A stretch of 64,000 nucleotides of DNA, from the NCBI GenBank assembly GCA_035578175.1, contig JAQMRL010000006.1, positions 60,505,001 to 60,569,000 on the forward strand, in the 5' to 3' direction. Shown here in pieces: positions 62,182 through 64,000 of the stretch. The position numbers and the translations under genes were made by a program. The notes beneath the pieces are model-generated. The model had not been told where the DNA came from. It was given only the letters and a program-made list of their open reading frames with translations, and made no database searches. The DNA is from Catonia carolina. Taxonomy: Eukaryota; Arthropoda; Insecta; Hemiptera; Achilidae. Every line of letters starts with the position of its first letter. Position 1 is the stretch's first letter.

Positions 62182-64000
62182 ATGTTTACAAATGTACTGA
62201 CCATAAACATATGATGTGCATTTGTAAAAATAATTCAAGTAAATATTTAAAGTTGAAAGAAAATAAGTTAAATTGTAATTATTCTTTAAAAACATTACCA
62301 ATAAAAATTAAAAATAACATATTTAATGCCCTTATCGATTCAGGTTCCACCCATAATATTATAAATCAACAACTGTATACATTTTTAAAAAATAAAAAGG
62401 CAATTATAGAGGAAGAAAACATTAATACAATTTGTCTCACAGCTGATCGATTTCCTTTAAAAATAAATAAACAAATTTGGATTAAGGTTAATCTTCAAAA
62501 ATTATCATGGAAAGTGAATTTTAAAATATTATCCAAATTACAACACCGAATAATACTCGGGATGAATTTTTTACAAACAACCCGCGCAATAGTTAACCCA
62601 ACAAAATCTTTCATAACTTTTGATTGGGCAAGAGGTAAACAATTTCACTTAACCGACCTATCTCCAGAACAAATTAACAACGTGGAACAAAGTGAGTATA
62701 TTAAAAATACAATTAATAATTTATGTAAAGAATTTCCTGATGTTCTTACAACTAAATTAGGTTGTACTCATGTATTGAAATACGATATTGTACTTAAAAA
62801 TAATGAAATTATTAAATCTAGACCCTATCCTTTAAATCCGATAAAAACGTTTCAAATGAAACAACAAATTGACAAATTATTAAAAGATAAGGTAATTCGA
62901 GAAAGTATTTCCCCCTATTCTTCCCCAGCATTTTTAATTCCGAAACCAAACGGAACTAGTCGTCTAGTTGTAGATTATCGTCAAGTTAACCTAATAATTG
63001 ATTCAGAGGCACAACCTTTGCCGAATATAAATCATGCGTTCCAATGGTTTTCCAATGCAAGATGGTTTAGTACGTTAGATTTAGCACAAGCGTACCATCA
63101 GATCCCATTGACAGAAAAATCTCGTCAAATTACTGCATTTTGTACACCAGATGGTTTGTACGAATATGAAAGGCTACCTTTTGGTTTGTCGACTGGTGCG
63201 CAAGTTTTAACTCGTCTTATGAATACATTATTCAAAAATATTAAATATAAATTTGTATTTAATTATATGGATGATATATTAATATATTCAAAAAGTTTTA
63301 CAGAGCATGTTAAACATATCAAAATAGTATTGTCAATTTTACGGAAAGCTGGCATTACAGTTAATCCTGATAAAGTGACATTTGCTGTAAATGAAATACC
63401 GTTTCTCGGACATGTATTGTCGTACAAAGGAGTCTCTATAGACTCAAATAGGACACAAAAAATATTACAGTACCCACAGCCTATGACAGTAAAACAAGTA
63501 CATCGATTTTGTGGTATGGTTAATTATTTTTCCAAATTTATCAAAAATTATGCTGATAGAATTGAACCACTAAATAAATTACGTCGCAAAAACACTCCGT
63601 TTATCTGGCACGACGCTCAAAAACTTGCGTTTGAAGATCTCAAACAGGCAATCGCTAATCCACCGGTATTAGCAATTCCAGACTTTTCCAAAACTTTCAT
63701 TTTGCAGACGGATGCGTCTGATACAGGTCTAGGAGCTGTCCTACTTCAGGAACAAGAAGGATCTAGGAAACCTATAGCGTATGCTTCTAAAACACTAACA
63801 GAAGCAGAACGAAAGTTTTCAGCATATGAAAGAGAGTGTCTTGCAGTTGTTTTCGCAACGGATCATTTCAGGACCTATTTAACACATCGCGAATTTCTTT
63901 TAGAAACTGATAATCAAGCCTTAGCCTGGCTTCTTTCCAAACCAAAACAGTTAGGTAGATTAGCTAGATGGTTACTCCGAATATCTGTCTTTAAATTTAA
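62166..64000 (+). CDS. pol: pol polyprotein (PR, RT, RNase H), cut by window edge
   Basis: This frame is open in -1 phase relative to gag, from the TAA at 62163-62165 to the window end (at least 611 codons), overlapping the last 16 bases of gag. Numbering from 62166: the retropepsin-type active site LIDSGST is at residues 56-62. RT follows, with the catalytic Asp of LDLAQAYHQ at about 305 and YMDD at 367-370, plus LPFGLSTGAQ between. RNase H begins with QTDASDTGLGAVL (Asp at about 516) and continues to DNQALAWLLS near the end. All these catalytic residues are present and no stop interrupts. RT sequence and domain order fit the Gypsy type. Expression probably needs -1 frameshifting, since no suitable upstream ATG begins pol. 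Confidence 0.92.
62172..62178 (+). promoter_or_regulatory. Probable -1 ribosomal frameshift site
   Basis: A AAA AAC in the gag reading phase, one codon before the gag stop, with pol open in the -1 frame. This is the canonical X XXY YYZ heptamer. A downstream stimulatory structure was not confirmed by eye; the next 60 bases are AT-rich. Confidence 0.7.

Larger units (their letters stand above)
59890..64000 (+). mobile_element. Gypsy-type (Metaviridae-like) LTR retrotransposon, 5' part
   Basis: A probable 5' LTR lies within about 59890-60470, followed by a candidate primer-binding site, a repeat-rich leader, gag and pol (protease, RT, RNase H). The window ends inside pol, so integrase, any later frame and the 3' LTR are not seen and the LTR borders cannot be proven. 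PR-RT-RNaseH order after a CCHC gag is that of Gypsy-type elements. Open gag and pol suggest recent activity. Confidence 0.85.

Overview
The window is non-coding, transposon-dense DNA from an arthropod, most likely an insect. It is AT-rich and shows mariner/Tc1 elements, tRNA-derived SINEs, several LINE clades and a Gypsy-type LTR retrotransposon. I found no host protein-coding gene, no rRNA gene, no functional tRNA gene, no CRISPR array and no bacterial-style operon. The species cannot be named from sequence alone. Nearly every long open frame is either a piece of a mobile element or a shadow of a repeat.

Two repeat families dominate. I call the first H1: about 20 full or partial copies of a roughly 0.9-1.0 kb element. 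It opens with TCTGGTGTGAAACACTCACA, closes with GGCAAGAGAAAGT, has matching subterminal inverted repeats, a hairpin just inside the 3' end, two diverged internal tandem units and a CA microsatellite. Its layout resembles the non-autonomous Helentron/DINE-1-like elements of insects, and no coding capacity was seen. I call the second S1: about 17 copies of a roughly 400 bp retroposon running from TGCCCATAACAG to CCTAAACAACAAC. It has an (AAC)n tail and target-site duplications of 7, 10 and 11 bp. A third set (T) is tRNA-derived SINEs with A and B boxes.

Layout. 0-16 kb: S1, T and H1 copies with LINE remnants, including a LINE with a twin-priming-like inversion (1.1-1.7 kb), a LINE interrupted by a 198 bp MITE (7.9-8.6 kb), and a minisatellite joined to an H1 end (14.8-15.5 kb). 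16-32 kb: more H1 and S1; an unidentified structured poly(A) retroposon (19.5 kb); a piggyBac-type MITE holding a SINE (22.4-23.0 kb); a near-perfect 641 bp palindrome made from a mariner-like 3' end (23.1-23.7 kb); and a segmental duplication (27.8-29.1 kb). 33.5-35.7 kb: a three-level nest of LINE, TIR element and a 1.3 kb DD34D mariner. 38-47 kb: LINE 3' ends, SINEs and H1 copies. 47.9-51.6 kb: two H1 copies, the second carrying two further insertions. 52-59 kb: an inverted-end mariner, LINE 3' ends, a TTAA-flanked TIR element, and a Tc1/mariner copy inside a pogo-like element. 59.9-64 kb: the 5' part of a Gypsy-type LTR retrotransposon with open gag and open (window-truncated) pol, linked by what looks like a canonical -1 slippery site.

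The insertions give a relative chronology: S1 into H1, T SINEs into S1 and into the piggyBac MITE, mariner into a TIR element into a LINE, and Tc1 into pogo. The LTR element, with gag and pol both open, looks the youngest. Copy identifications rest on visual comparison within the window; no database search or alignment software was used.
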